Of a DNA stretch of 64,000 nt, positions 49,051-57,227 are shown one piece after another; the first letter of the stretch is position 1; each line of letters begins with the position of its first letter. The DNA is taken from assembly GCA_017437945.1 (NCBI GenBank), contig JAFRWP010000005.1, positions 152,245-216,244 on the forward strand, read 5' to 3'. A program made the position numbers and the translations under genes. The notes under the pieces were generated by a model. It worked only from the letters and a program-made list of their open reading frames with translations, did no database searches and was not told the origin of the DNA. The DNA is from Candidatus Saccharimonadota bacterium (GTDB lineage: Bacteria; Patescibacteriota; Saccharimonadia; Saccharimonadales; Saccharimonadaceae).

Positions 49051-50403
49051 CTACTCATGCTTATTGTCGAGCGACATGAAGCGGACGCGAGCTTTATCGA
49101 AGAATAGCTCTACGGTGCCAGTAGCGCCGCGGCGATGCTTGGCGAGGATAAGATCGGTGATATTTTGACGGTCAGTGTCTGGATTATAGTAATCTTCACG
49201 ATAAAGGAACATGACGATATCGGCATCCTGCTCGATGGAGCCAGATTCGCGGAGATCGGAGAGCATTGGAATTTGTGGGCTGCGTGATTCGACGGTACGA
49301 GATAGCTGTGATAGTGCAATTACCGGAACATTCAGCTCGCGGGCGATTAACTTGAGGCCACGAGAGATTTCGGAAATTTCCTGAACACGGTTGTCCATGG
49401 CGCGTTTAGACGAGCCAGACATCAGCTGTAGATAGTCGACGATAATCATACCGATTTCTTTATCGTGAGCGGCGCGACGAGCCTTGGTGCGCATTTCCAT
49501 GACGGTAAGACCAGGCGTATCGTCGATATAAATTGGGAGTTCAGACAACTCGCCCATGGCTTCAGAAATTTGGCTGAAATCTTCTCCACTAAAATTACCA
49601 GTTTCGAGCTTGAACGAATCGATGCCGGATGCGTCGGCGAGCATGCGGTTGATTAACTGTTGGCGGCCCATCTCAAGTGAGAAAATCAGTACGGATTTGC
49701 CGTTGATGCGGGCGACGTTGCTAGCAAAATTGAGTGCGAGTGCAGTTTTACCCATGGCTGGGCGGGCGGCGAGGATGATAAGGTCGGATTTATGAAAACC
49801 AGCAGTGATGCGGTCAAGATCTGGGAAGCCGGTTTTGTATCCGGCGATGCTGCCTTTGTTTTCGTGCAGCTCCTCAAGTCGATCAAAAGTATCGGACAGT
49901 AAGTCAGAAATCGAAATCAGATCGTTATGAACGTTTTGTTCGGAAACTTCAAATAATTCACGCTCGGCTTCGCCAAGAATTTCGAGCGTTTCGGAATCTT
50001 CATCGTAGGCGGTTTCGGTGATGCTGGCGGCAGCGGCAATTAGGCGGCGGCGGACGGCGGCCTTGTTGACGATTTCGGCGTAGGCCTTGGCGTGTGCGGC
50101 AGTAGGAACAAAGCTAGCGAGTTCGGAAAGATAAGCAACACCGCCGGCTTTTTCGGTGAGCTTTTTCTTTTTAAGTTGGTCGCGAACTGTAAGTAAATCG
50201 ACTGGACGATGATGTTCGTAGAGGGTCCACATGGCGTCATAAATGTGCTGATGACGCTCATCGTAGAAATCTTTTGGTTTGACGATTTCGGTAATATCCG
50301 GTAGGGATTCTTCGGAAATCAAAATGGCACCAAGTAAGGATTTTTCGGCATCTATGTTCTGTGGCGGAATGCGTTCAGTGCTATTAGCTTTGGCGTTAGG
50401 CAT
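49051..50403 (-). CDS. dnaB: Replicative DNA helicase DnaB
   Basis: 450 residues with the N-terminal helical domain (NIDAEKSLLGAIL), linker, and RecA-like domain: Walker A ARPAMGKTALAL, Walker B IIVDYLQLM, arginine finger/Q region ISEISRGLKLIARELNVPVIALSQL-type, and QDADIVMFLYRE. The end KHRRGATGTVELFFDKARVRF is typical. Hexameric motor at the fork. It overlaps the dnaX gene by 8 nt, so clamp loader and helicase are co-expressed. Confidence 0.97.
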   Translation of the reverse strand: MPNAKANSTERIPPQNIDAEKSLLGAILISEESLPDITEIVKPKDFYDERHQHIYDAMWTLYEHHRPVDLLTVRDQLKKKKLTEKAGGVAYLSELASFVPTAAHAKAYAEIVNKAAVRRRLIAAAASITETAYDEDSETLEILGEAERELFEVSEQNVHNDLISISDLLSDTFDRLEELHENKGSIAGYKTGFPDLDRITAGFHKSDLIILAARPAMGKTALALNFASNVARINGKSVLIFSLEMGRQQLINRMLADASGIDSFKLETGNFSGEDFSQISEAMGELSELPIYIDDTPGLTVMEMRTKARRAAHDKEIGMIIVDYLQLMSGSSKRAMDNRVQEISEISRGLKLIARELNVPVIALSQLSRTVESRSPQIPMLSDLRESGSIEQDADIVMFLYREDYYNPDTDRQNITDLILAKHRRGATGTVELFFDKARVRFMSLDNKHE

Positions 50404-51793
50404 CGATTTGTACTTCCTCTCCCCCTCCCATTATCGCGGCAATTGCGGCCATTTCAGCATCTTTATTAAGTGTCTGGTCGTTAACTTCTATTGTATAACT
50501 ATCTGGTAAGATTTCGCCAATTGTACTGAGTTTTTTCTCGATTTGGATTTTCTTAAACTTTTGTTTGGCGTAAATCGTGACCTTACCGTTTTCTATGATA
50601 TAGTCGGAATCTTGTAGGAATTTGGTAATGCCAGGGGCTTTCTCTTCGACATGAAGCAGAATGTTATTCCAGATTTCGGCGGCATCTTGATCCATATTGA
50701 TGGTTTGCACTACCGGTGCTTCCGGAGCTGGTTCCGGTTTTGGAGCTGGCGCAGCCGGTTCAGGTGTTTTTGGCGCTATCGGTGCTGGGGTCGGTGCGGC
50801 GATTGGCGCGGTAGCGAGCACGGCGCGTGGACGTGGGGCTGGTGCGAATGGAAAAACTGGGGCTTGGGCAGGTCCACTCAATGCGAGTAATAGTTTTACG
50901 CTCGGATAGGCTGAACGTGAGACTTCAATGAGTTTATCAAGTAATCCAAGATGAATCGGTTGTGGGTTGGCGACGATTTCGGAAATTAGATTATCGGCGA
51001 TAACTTCAGCTTTGACGCCGGAATCGAGCACGGTCTGGAGCTGCTCGCGTACACGTGCGGCATCGCCGGCGGCGTAGCCATTGAGAATATTTGTGATGGC
51101 TTCTTGTTGCGGTAGGCCGAGCGCCTTAGTGAGGAGGTCTTCGTCAATTTTGTCGTCGCTCAAGGTTGAGACTTGGTCTAGTAGACTGAGTGAGTCACGG
51201 AACGAGCCGCCACCGCGGCGAACGACGATTTTAAGGGCGTCGTCGGTGATATTGATCTTCTCCGTTTTGGCAATTTTTTTGAGATATTCGAACATGATGC
51301 TCGGATCGGCGAGCTTGAAAGTGAGGACTTGGCTGCGCGAAGTGATGGTGACCGGGACCTTATATGCGTCTGTGGTGGCCATGATAAAGATAACGTGTTC
51401 TGGTGGTTCCTCGAGGGTTTTCAGGAGCGCGTTAAAGGCGGACTTGGAAAGCATATGTACTTCGTCGATGATGTAGACTTTATATTTACCCTTGGTTGGC
51501 GCGATGATGGCCTTTTCGCGGAGGTCGCGGATATTATCGACGCCGGTATTGGATGCTGCATCGATTTCGATGATGTCTAGATAATCGTCCTCAAGTTCAT
51601 ATTTGAAGCCGTTGATTTCATGAGCAAGAATGCGCGCGACGGAAGTTTTGCCGGTGCCACGTGGGCCAATGAAAAGATAGGCATGCGCGATTTTCTGATT
51701 CGCGATGGCTTTTTGGAGCACGGAAGTGACCTGCTCTTGCCCAACTACCTCTGCGAGCGTCTTTGGGCGATATCTACGATACAGCGCCTTCAT
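50396..51793 (-). CDS. dnaX: DNA polymerase III gamma/tau subunit without zinc module
   Basis: A 465-residue clamp-loader ATPase. It has the MKALYRRYRPKTLAEVVGQE start, Walker A GPRGTGKTS, Walker B YIIDEVHMLS, sensor 1 ATTDAYKVPVTITSR and the SRC-like SRSQV (Cys replaced by Gln). A Pro/Ala-rich linker (~320-365) and a tau-like C-terminal domain follow. The zinc module between Walker A and the IEIDAAS block, normally four cysteines in ~20 residues, is replaced by a short GFKYELEDDY. TAAAAT is 8 nt before the ATG. No slippery A-heptamer in register is visible. Confidence 0.96.
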   Translation of the reverse strand: MKALYRRYRPKTLAEVVGQEQVTSVLQKAIANQKIAHAYLFIGPRGTGKTSVARILAHEINGFKYELEDDYLDIIEIDAASNTGVDNIRDLREKAIIAPTKGKYKVYIIDEVHMLSKSAFNALLKTLEEPPEHVIFIMATTDAYKVPVTITSRSQVLTFKLADPSIMFEYLKKIAKTEKINITDDALKIVVRRGGGSFRDSLSLLDQVSTLSDDKIDEDLLTKALGLPQQEAITNILNGYAAGDAARVREQLQTVLDSGVKAEVIADNLISEIVANPQPIHLGLLDKLIEVSRSAYPSVKLLLALSGPAQAPVFPFAPAPRPRAVLATAPIAAPTPAPIAPKTPEPAAPAPKPEPAPEAPVVQTINMDQDAAEIWNNILLHVEEKAPGITKFLQDSDYIIENGKVTIYAKQKFKKIQIEKKLSTIGEILPDSYTIEVNDQTLNKDAEMAAIAAIMGGGEEVQIDA

Positions 51794-51827
51794 TTAAGAT
51801 TATTTTAGCATATTTCTAGATAAGAAA

Positions 51828-51854
51828 ACCACGCGGCCGGACAAGTCGCGTGGT
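51828..51854 (-). terminator. Terminator of the aquaporin gene
   Basis: ACCACGCG (51828-51835) pairs CGCGTGGT (51847-51854). In minus-strand sense the stem is followed by TTTTCTTAT. Confidence 0.8.
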
Positions 51855-51872
51855 CTTTGCTGCGACGATTAA

Positions 51873-52586
51873 CTATTTCTTCTTGGTGGTAGAAATTTTA
51901 GTAACCTTTGTAGTGTCGACATTGAGCGCATCATAAGTGAAGGCCGCAAGCGCGGAACCGAGGAATGGCGCGACGATGAAAACCCAAACTTGGCTAACAG
52001 CAGTGCCGCCGAGCAGGATGGCTGGGGCCAAGCTGCGAGCTGGGTTGACGGATGTACCGGTCAGGTTGATGCCGATAATGTGTACGAACGTCAATGTTAA
52101 ACCGATAACGATGCCGGCGATGTGGCTTTTATTTTTATCAGAAGTAACGCCTAGGATCGTATAAATAAATACGAAGGTGAGAATGACTTCCGTAATGAGG
52201 GCGCCCCAAAGATTAAGCCCGATGCCGTAGCCGTCGCCGAAACCGTTGGCGCCAAGATTATCAGTGCCGACCGTGCCGGCTGCGCATAGGATGAGATAAA
52301 GTAAGCCGGAGCCAGCAAGTGCGCCGACGACCTGCGAGATTACATAGCCGCAGAATTCTTTAATTGTTAGTTTTCCGCGAATGAGCATTGCGAGTGAGAC
52401 TGCCGGGTTAACGTGGCAGCCGGAAATATCACCAATGGCATAAGCGGCCGCGACAATGGCGAGACCAAATGCTAATGATGTTGCAACAATATTTCCACCT
52501 GTAATTACGGCCGTGCCGCAACCGAAGAACACCAAAATGGCGGTGCCGATGACTTCGGCGAAATATTTTTTGAGTTCTTTACTCAT
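51873..52586 (-). CDS. aqpZ: Aquaporin (AqpZ-like water channel)
   Basis: A 237-residue MIP-family channel with six helices and both half-helix motifs, GCHVNPAVSLA and GTSVNPARSLAPA. The histidine and arginine of the narrow filter are in FVHIIGINLTGTSVNPAR-type context, favouring a water-selective pore rather than glycerol. The N-terminal AEVIGTAILVFFGCG is typical of AqpZ. AAGGAGG precedes the ATG. Single gene with its own terminator. Confidence 0.95.
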   Translation of the reverse strand: MSKELKKYFAEVIGTAILVFFGCGTAVITGGNIVATSLAFGLAIVAAAYAIGDISGCHVNPAVSLAMLIRGKLTIKEFCGYVISQVVGALAGSGLLYLILCAAGTVGTDNLGANGFGDGYGIGLNLWGALITEVILTFVFIYTILGVTSDKNKSHIAGIVIGLTLTFVHIIGINLTGTSVNPARSLAPAILLGGTAVSQVWVFIVAPFLGSALAAFTYDALNVDTTKVTKISTTKKK

Positions 52587-52625
52587 TAGTAACCTCCTTA
52601 GTTCTATCCTAAATATAGCATAAAA

Positions 52626-52653
52626 AATCCCCAGCGATGCGATACTGAGGATT
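52626..52653 (-). terminator. Terminator of the 52665 gene
   Basis: AATCCCCAG (52626-52634) and CTGAGGATT (52645-52653) pair with one mismatch. T-run in minus-strand sense. Confidence 0.7.
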
Positions 52654-52664
52654 TTATAGCTAAA

Positions 52665-53183
52665 TTAGAGGCTAGCTTCGACGGCTGCCCAGGTAGCGTC
52701 TGCGTTGTCGGCTGGAATAATAACCGTGACTTGGTCGCCAACTTTAATACGGAAATACGTTACGGAAGCGTAAAGAATCTTATATTCTTTACCGTTAACT
52801 TCGACAAAGTATTGATCGTCGTGACTAGTAAGTGTGCCAATGACGGTTTTGCGTTCAACTGGTCCAATTTGCTTGTATAGGAATTTGCCAGATTCGCCAA
52901 TAGTGAGCTTAAGGATATCGCCCTCGACGAGCTTAGACTTAGAGGCGTAGTTGGCTGGAACTGGATAGTTCTTGCCATCTGGACCAATCATGATTTGGCC
53001 GTCAAAAACGCCTTCGATAATCTTGCCTTCTGGGCTATCAATAATAGTGCTGGCTGGGGCGGTAATAACGTCGCCATCGCCGAGCATTGATGTTAATAAT
53101 TCCTTTGCAGCAGAAAGATTAGTCTCTGCTTCGGTAAGTAGACTTCGTAGTCTCTTTATTTGTTTTTCTGATATTTCAGACAT
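52665..53183 (-). CDS. Conserved CPR-type protein of unknown function (172 aa)
   Basis: A coiled-coil N-terminus (SEKQIKRLRSLLTEAETNL) and GDGDVIT are followed by a two-part beta domain. Conserved-looking signatures are EGVFDGQIMIGPDGKNYPVPANYASKSKLVEGD-type, FLYKQIGPVERK and YKILYASVTYFRIKVGDQV. From memory this pattern recurs in many Patescibacteria genomes without known function. I prefer ATG 53183, because AGGA lies 8 nt before it; ATG 53192 is the alternative. Full sigma70 promoter upstream, single-gene unit. Confidence 0.75.
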   Translation of the reverse strand: MSEISEKQIKRLRSLLTEAETNLSAAKELLTSMLGDGDVITAPASTIIDSPEGKIIEGVFDGQIMIGPDGKNYPVPANYASKSKLVEGDILKLTIGESGKFLYKQIGPVERKTVIGTLTSHDDQYFVEVNGKEYKILYASVTYFRIKVGDQVTVIIPADNADATWAAVEASL

Positions 53184-53220
53184 ACCTCGCATCCTGCCTG
53201 TTTATATTTTTATTAATTAT

Positions 53221-53249
53221 ATGATATATATTATTGTCTTACTTGTCAA
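53221..53249 (-). promoter_or_regulatory. Promoter of the 52665 gene
   Basis: On the minus strand, TTGACA (53249-53244), a 17-bp spacer and TATCAT (53226-53221). Confidence 0.7.
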
Positions 53250-53336
53250 TCGAAGAAATACGTCGGTTTTCCACATAATTATATGGGGCGGTGTGCAAAA
53301 CGTTGTATTTTTTACCATTGACTTTTTTAGCGACAT

Positions 53337-54455
53337 TTATTTGCTGGAAATGTAGGCGAGGCGCATAGCTAAGAAATCACCGAAAAAGAAGCCAAATAGC
53401 ATTATGGCCATATCGATTAAGCCCGATGGACTGCCTGAAATAGCCTGGGCACTGACGAGCGAAAGGCCGTAAACAATTACAAAAACGATAGTATTAATAA
53501 GCGTATCCTTTGGCGAGACCCTGATGGAAAAATGATTTAGGTAGGCATAGTGGAATGATGCACCGATGGCGCAGCCAATGGCCGGTCCAAGGATTTTCCC
53601 AACGATTGGTAGTGTGGCGGCAGCGGTCATGAGCGGAATGCGGGCGATGACGCCAGGAATGGCGGTGGCGAACATGAAGAGACGAGCTTGGTCGGATGGA
53701 ACTTCGCGATGTCTAGTTTTGTTGGCGTTAATTGTAAGATAGCCGATGGCAAAAATGAACGCGCAGATGCCGATAATTAGGAATATGCGTTTTAAAATTA
53801 TATCTGCAGAGTTGTTTAATAGGAGCCCAACTAGTGTGAAGGCGAACCCGACGGCGTCTGCTGCGATAGCAAATAAAATACTACGATGCAATTCGCTATT
53901 AAAAACGGATTCAAGCCTTGCCTGGCCGGCAATCTGAGTGCCATCATCTTTTCCCTTTTCCCAAATGCGTTGGTCGGTATCAGAAGCGACCGGCTTAGCG
54001 TCGGGATAGAGTTTTTTCTGGTTTTCAAGAAAAGTCTGTTCTTTGAGATCTTCGGCAATAACTTCCGGATCAAGCTCTTGGGCGTACTTGAGCTTTAACT
54101 CGAGCTCTTTTTCGCGTCTGGCGGCACGTTTGGCTTCCTCGGCCTCTTCTTTTTGGCGCTGTTTCTCGCGCGCGGCGCGTTCGGCGGCTTGAATTTGATG
54201 CATTTCGGCCGCAAAGTCGGCGCTAGCTTCAAGCTTTGGCTTGGCGGATGGATGTTGGTTTTCCATAATTACGCCATCGTGCTGAAGTTGGCGTTCGATG
54301 GCTGGAGTTTCGTCGATTTCTTCGTCATAGGCTGAACGAGCGCGCGCCATGATAGAAGTTTGGCGCTCATCGTCTAATTGGCCGGTAGTCTTCTCTTCTT
54401 CGTAGTTCGGTTCTGGGCCAGTCAGGAGTCCGGACGAATGCTTAACGCTCGTCAT
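53337..54455 (-). CDS. Membrane protein with cytoplasmic coiled coil, paralog B (372 aa)
   Basis: The N-terminal ~185 residues are highly charged, with a long helix rich in Glu, Lys, Arg and Ala (AAEMHQIQAAERAAREKQRQ...). Five to six hydrophobic helices then follow (~200-365). The 54452 gene has the same plan and shared blocks: AKxKLEAS-x-(D/E)F-x2-EMH in the coil and (I/C)GCxIGA...HYAYxxHFxI(R/K) in the membrane part. Start codon overlaps the upstream gene's TGA by 4 nt. Family unknown; the domain order suggests a membrane-tethered scaffold. Confidence 0.75.
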   Translation of the reverse strand: MTSVKHSSGLLTGPEPNYEEEKTTGQLDDERQTSIMARARSAYDEEIDETPAIERQLQHDGVIMENQHPSAKPKLEASADFAAEMHQIQAAERAAREKQRQKEEAEEAKRAARREKELELKLKYAQELDPEVIAEDLKEQTFLENQKKLYPDAKPVASDTDQRIWEKGKDDGTQIAGQARLESVFNSELHRSILFAIAADAVGFAFTLVGLLLNNSADIILKRIFLIIGICAFIFAIGYLTINANKTRHREVPSDQARLFMFATAIPGVIARIPLMTAAATLPIVGKILGPAIGCAIGASFHYAYLNHFSIRVSPKDTLINTIVFVIVYGLSLVSAQAISGSPSGLIDMAIMLFGFFFGDFLAMRLAYISSK

Positions 54456-55348
54456 TTCTTCATCCTGGCCTGGTGGAGTTTAAACATAATTTCGTCGGCA
54501 AGTATGATGAATACGCCTTCGAAGATATAGACGTAAAAACCGAATTGAGCTTTTTGATCGATAGGTTGATTAACGGCGCCAGCAATCATATTGGGAATGA
54601 TCAGTAATAATACGGCGGCGGCGGAATTGATAAGGCTGGTTACTTCTGGGAGTTTGATGCGGAAGTGGCCAATGTAGGCGTAGTGGATGGCAGCAGCAAC
54701 AGCGGCGCCAATGCTGCATCCGATGTATGGGCCGGCAACTGGAATGAATGAAAAGAGCGCCGAGCAACCCATAACGAGAGCGGTGCGGAGGGCGGCACCT
54801 GGCAAAATAGCCGCGCTCCAGAATAATGCATTTTCCTTTTTCGGGACACAGTGATTTTCGGCGATATTCCCTGTCATAGTGAGAACAATAACTGAAATGA
54901 TTGCGGTCATGATGCTAGTCGTGATTAACACAAAATTCACGATTGGCGGCAAGGCAATGACGAAATTTGGTACAAATACGAAAACAAATAAAATCTCAGT
55001 CGCAATAGTGGAAATGATGCCCTTGCGGACGCGAATGTCGGACTCGCTGACTTTTGGTTTTACGCTCGTGAATTGTTGTTCCTTTTTGATTTTTTCGATT
55101 TGCTTTTGTTTTGCAATGAATTCTTCACGCTGGCGACGCTCTTCTTCTTGCTGTTTGTGCATTTCTTGCTCAAATTCGGAGCTAGCCTCTAGCTTGGCTT
55201 TGCTGAAAAAGTGTTCTTTTTGAACGAGATCTTCATAGACGGATTTTTTCTCAATTGAGGACTTTTCGTCATCGAGGTTATTAGAATTAGCTTCTTCTTC
55301 TGGAAGCATCATGTGGTGGTCGACACTGATTGGCTGATTATCGTCCAT
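54452..55348 (-). CDS. Membrane protein with cytoplasmic coiled coil, paralog A (298 aa)
   Basis: Acidic N-terminus beginning MDDNQPISVDHHMML, then a Glu/Gln/Lys-rich helix (EQEMHKQQEEERRQREEF) to about residue 95, followed by six hydrophobic helices. Shares HYAYIGHFRIKLPE and IGCSIGAA with its neighbour, so the pair arose by duplication. I start at ATG 55348 although the frame is open for another 84 nt, because the upstream part overlaps a terminator. Stop codon is TGA. The promoter is not obvious. Confidence 0.72.
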   Translation of the reverse strand: MDDNQPISVDHHMMLPEEEANSNNLDDEKSSIEKKSVYEDLVQKEHFFSKAKLEASSEFEQEMHKQQEEERRQREEFIAKQKQIEKIKKEQQFTSVKPKVSESDIRVRKGIISTIATEILFVFVFVPNFVIALPPIVNFVLITTSIMTAIISVIVLTMTGNIAENHCVPKKENALFWSAAILPGAALRTALVMGCSALFSFIPVAGPYIGCSIGAAVAAAIHYAYIGHFRIKLPEVTSLINSAAAVLLLIIPNMIAGAVNQPIDQKAQFGFYVYIFEGVFIILADEIMFKLHQARMKK

Positions 55349-55365
55349 ATAACTTAAGCTTAGCA

Positions 55366-55395
55366 CGAAAAACGGCCCACGTGGAAGTGGACCGT
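55366..55395 (-). terminator. Terminator upstream of the 54452 gene
   Basis: ACGGCCCAC (55372-55380) pairs GTGGACCGT (55387-55395) with one mismatch. It is followed in minus-strand sense by TTTTTCG. It ends whatever is transcribed from 55413-55530. Confidence 0.7.
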
Positions 55396-55412
55396 TGAAA
55401 TGAGGAGGATAA

Positions 55413-55517
55413 TCAGAGCACTTGGCCGTCAATTATTGTCGGCTCCCTCATCATGGAGATGAATGATTCCCATTTTTCCTCAAAACTGGAAGGATCATTA
55501 AACTTGTAGTTGTTCAG
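55413..55517 (-). CDS. Possible 34-aa protein with CTG start
   Basis: A short frame ends ...EKWESFISMMREPTIIDGQVL. GGAGG lies 9 nt before an in-frame CTG, and a terminator begins 18 nt after the stop. There is no ATG, GTG or TTG near the ribosome site. It could be a genuine small protein with a CTG start or the 3' remnant of a larger gene. It is cut off from the gene to its right by another terminator. Weakly supported. Confidence 0.25.
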   Translation of the reverse strand: MNNYKFNDPSSFEEKWESFISMMREPTIIDGQVL

Positions 55518-55564
55518 GAAATGTCGCCTCCGATTTTGTCGCAGAATGCTTGCGGTTAGGACTA

Positions 55565-55592
55565 GAAAAAATCCCCGCCTTTGCGGACGGGG
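55565..55592 (-). terminator. Terminator of the 55610 orphan gene
   Basis: CCCCG (55573-55577) and CGGGG (55588-55592) enclose a GC-rich inner stem. T6 run in minus-strand sense. Confidence 0.8.
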
Positions 55593-55609
55593 TTGTGTGG
55601 TGTGGGATA

Positions 55610-56101
55610 TTAGAATGCGAAGCCATCGCCGCAATCGTTGGCCCGGATGGCGAACTTATGCTGGCTGGTTCTTGCCCAGTTCTTTTCGAACGCCTCTGGG
55701 CTGTAGACACCGCGATAGTTGCACTCGAAGACATCCCTCGGAATCATGTCGTGATTGCCGATGTTCCAGATCAGGTCGGTACGGCCCATGCCATCTTCGA
55801 TGGTTCTGATCCGTTCTCCGTCGTTTCCACCATTCAGTTCGACGACGTTGGCTTTGACATAAAAGTGCCGAACAGCATATCCGTTGCCAATGCGGTCGAT
55901 CATAACAGCACCCAGATAGGAATTGTTGCCGAACAGGTTGCGCTGGTTGTCCGTAAAGGCGATGAACATTTCACGGTCTTCGCCGAAGACGGCATGAACG
56001 CGGCCGCGGGGTTTAACCTGTACCAGAACTGTCTTGGAATTGTCAGACTTCAGAACTTCGGCGTCTTCGCACAAATAGATGACTTTTTCGATAATATCCA
56101 T
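55610..56101 (-). CDS. Orphan protein of unknown function (163 aa)
   Basis: I do not recognise it. The protein is soluble, with an N-terminal MDIIEKVIYLCEDAEVLKS, a beta-rich central part (HAVFGEDREMFIAFTD) and aromatic-rich C-terminus. GGAGGGG precedes the ATG. It has a consensus sigma70 promoter with a ~41-nt leader and its own terminator. Codon use (GGC, CGC, CTG) differs from the ribosomal genes beside it. Same class as the other orphan units. Confidence 0.7.
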   Translation of the reverse strand: MDIIEKVIYLCEDAEVLKSDNSKTVLVQVKPRGRVHAVFGEDREMFIAFTDNQRNLFGNNSYLGAVMIDRIGNGYAVRHFYVKANVVELNGGNDGERIRTIEDGMGRTDLIWNIGNHDMIPRDVFECNYRGVYSPEAFEKNWARTSQHKFAIRANDCGDGFAF

Positions 56102-56148
56102 AATTCCCCTCCTAACGTTCTTCTCTACTCCATAGAGACCATATTAAT

Positions 56149-56177
56149 ATTATATCAAAAATTTGTTTATTTGTCAA
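56149..56177 (-). promoter_or_regulatory. Consensus sigma70 promoter of the 55610 gene
   Basis: On the minus strand, TTGACA (56177-56172), a 17-bp spacer and TATAAT (56154-56149). Both hexamers are perfect. Confidence 0.93.
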
Positions 56178-56201
56178 GTATAAGCGTATAAATAGCAACA
56201 A

Positions 56202-56230
56202 AAAGCGGCCCCTTTTACAGAGGTCGCTTT
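56202..56230 (-). terminator. Terminator of the rplJ-rplL operon
   Basis: An AAGCG(A/G)CC-type stem with a small internal mismatch is followed in minus-strand sense by TTTTTG. Confidence 0.75.
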
Positions 56231-56262
56231 CGAAAACATTCTGACTAACAAATTAGTATAAC

Positions 56263-56643
56263 TTAAGCGAGTTCGACGGTTGCGCCGGCATCTTCCAAAG
56301 CTTTCTTCATAGCTTCGGCTTCGTCCTTGGCAACTTTTTCTTTAACGGTTGCTGGAGCACCGTCTACGATAGCCTTAGCTTCGCCAAGACCGAGACCGGT
56401 AGCTTCCTTAACAGCCTTGATGACGGCGATCTTCTGAGCGCCAGCATCCTTCAAAACGACATTGTATTCGCTCTTTTCGTCAGCGGCAGCAGCACCAGCA
56501 TCGGCAGCTGGAGCAGCAACTGCGGCTACGGCAGCAGCAGGCTCAATGCCATATTCGTCCTTAAGGACGTTCTTAAGCTCGTTAACTTCGAGGACGGTGA
56601 GCTTAACCAATTCCTCTGCGATTTTCTTAACATCAGCAGCCAT
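56263..56643 (-). CDS. rplL: Ribosomal protein L7/L12
   Basis: 126 residues. N-terminal dimer helix ([22 protein letters not shown]), an Ala-rich hinge (~40-55), and a C-terminal domain with [31 protein letters not shown] sequence that recruits translation factors. AGAAGGAG precedes the ATG. Follows rplJ as in most bacteria; stalk proteins are needed in several copies per ribosome. Confidence 0.97.
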   Translation of the reverse strand: MAADVKKIAEELVKLTVLEVNELKNVLKDEYGIEPAAAVAAVAAPAADAGAAAADEKSEYNVVLKDAGAQKIAVIKAVKEATGLGLGEAKAIVDGAPATVKEKVAKDEAEAMKKALEDAGATVELA

Positions 56644-56676
56644 GATTGACTCCTTCTAAAATTAATGGTTAATAGA

Positions 56677-57201
56677 TTAATTGGTTGCTTTTTCGGCAAC
56701 ACCGTCAAGTAATGCGTGCAAGTTGCCAGAAAGACCATTGGTGATATCGTTGACAGGGCTGAGAAGCATGTCGACGACCTGGCCAATGAGTTGTTCTTTG
56801 CTTGGAAGCTCGGAAAGTGCTTTTACTTCAGCTTCGCCGAGGGTTGCACCTTCACCGCTAAAGGCACCTTTGAGTTCGAGCGCTTCATGATCTTTGGCGA
56901 ATTTGGCCAAGACCTGTGCTGGGGCAACTTCGTCTTCGCTGGAAACAGCGTAAAGAAGTTGGCCTTCGAGAGCGGTCGTATCGGTGTCTTTGTAAACCGC
57001 GATATTGCCCATGGCGACACGGACGAGGCGGTTCTTGACGATTTTAATTTTGACGTTTTTCTCGCGAGCAGCTGCGCGAAGTTCTTGCATTTCAGCAACC
57101 GTGAGGCCCTGATACTTGGCAAAAACTGTCATCTTAGCGTCGCTGAGAAGCTCGTTTAAGTCGGCAACCAATTGTTGTTTCTTATCTTTGCTAATTGCCA
57201 T
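56677..57201 (-). CDS. rplJ: Ribosomal protein L10
   Basis: 174 residues: MAISKDKKQQLVADLNELL start, VFAKYQGLTVAEMQELRAA, KIKIVKNRLVRVA, and a C-terminal helix that binds L7/L12 dimers. AAGGAG precedes the ATG. The upstream transcript contains an L10-type leader, so the operon is probably repressed by its own product. Confidence 0.97.
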   Translation of the reverse strand: MAISKDKKQQLVADLNELLSDAKMTVFAKYQGLTVAEMQELRAAAREKNVKIKIVKNRLVRVAMGNIAVYKDTDTTALEGQLLYAVSSEDEVAPAQVLAKFAKDHEALELKGAFSGEGATLGEAEVKALSELPSKEQLIGQVVDMLLSPVNDITNGLSGNLHALLDGVAEKATN

Positions 57202-57227
57202 AGATAGAAATCTCCTTTTGGTATTAT

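Noticed and set aside
50396..51793. Programmed -1 frameshift in dnaX producing a short gamma form
   Set aside because: The A-run near codon ~430 is out of register for an X-XXY-YYZ slip and no downstream hairpin or early stop is evident.
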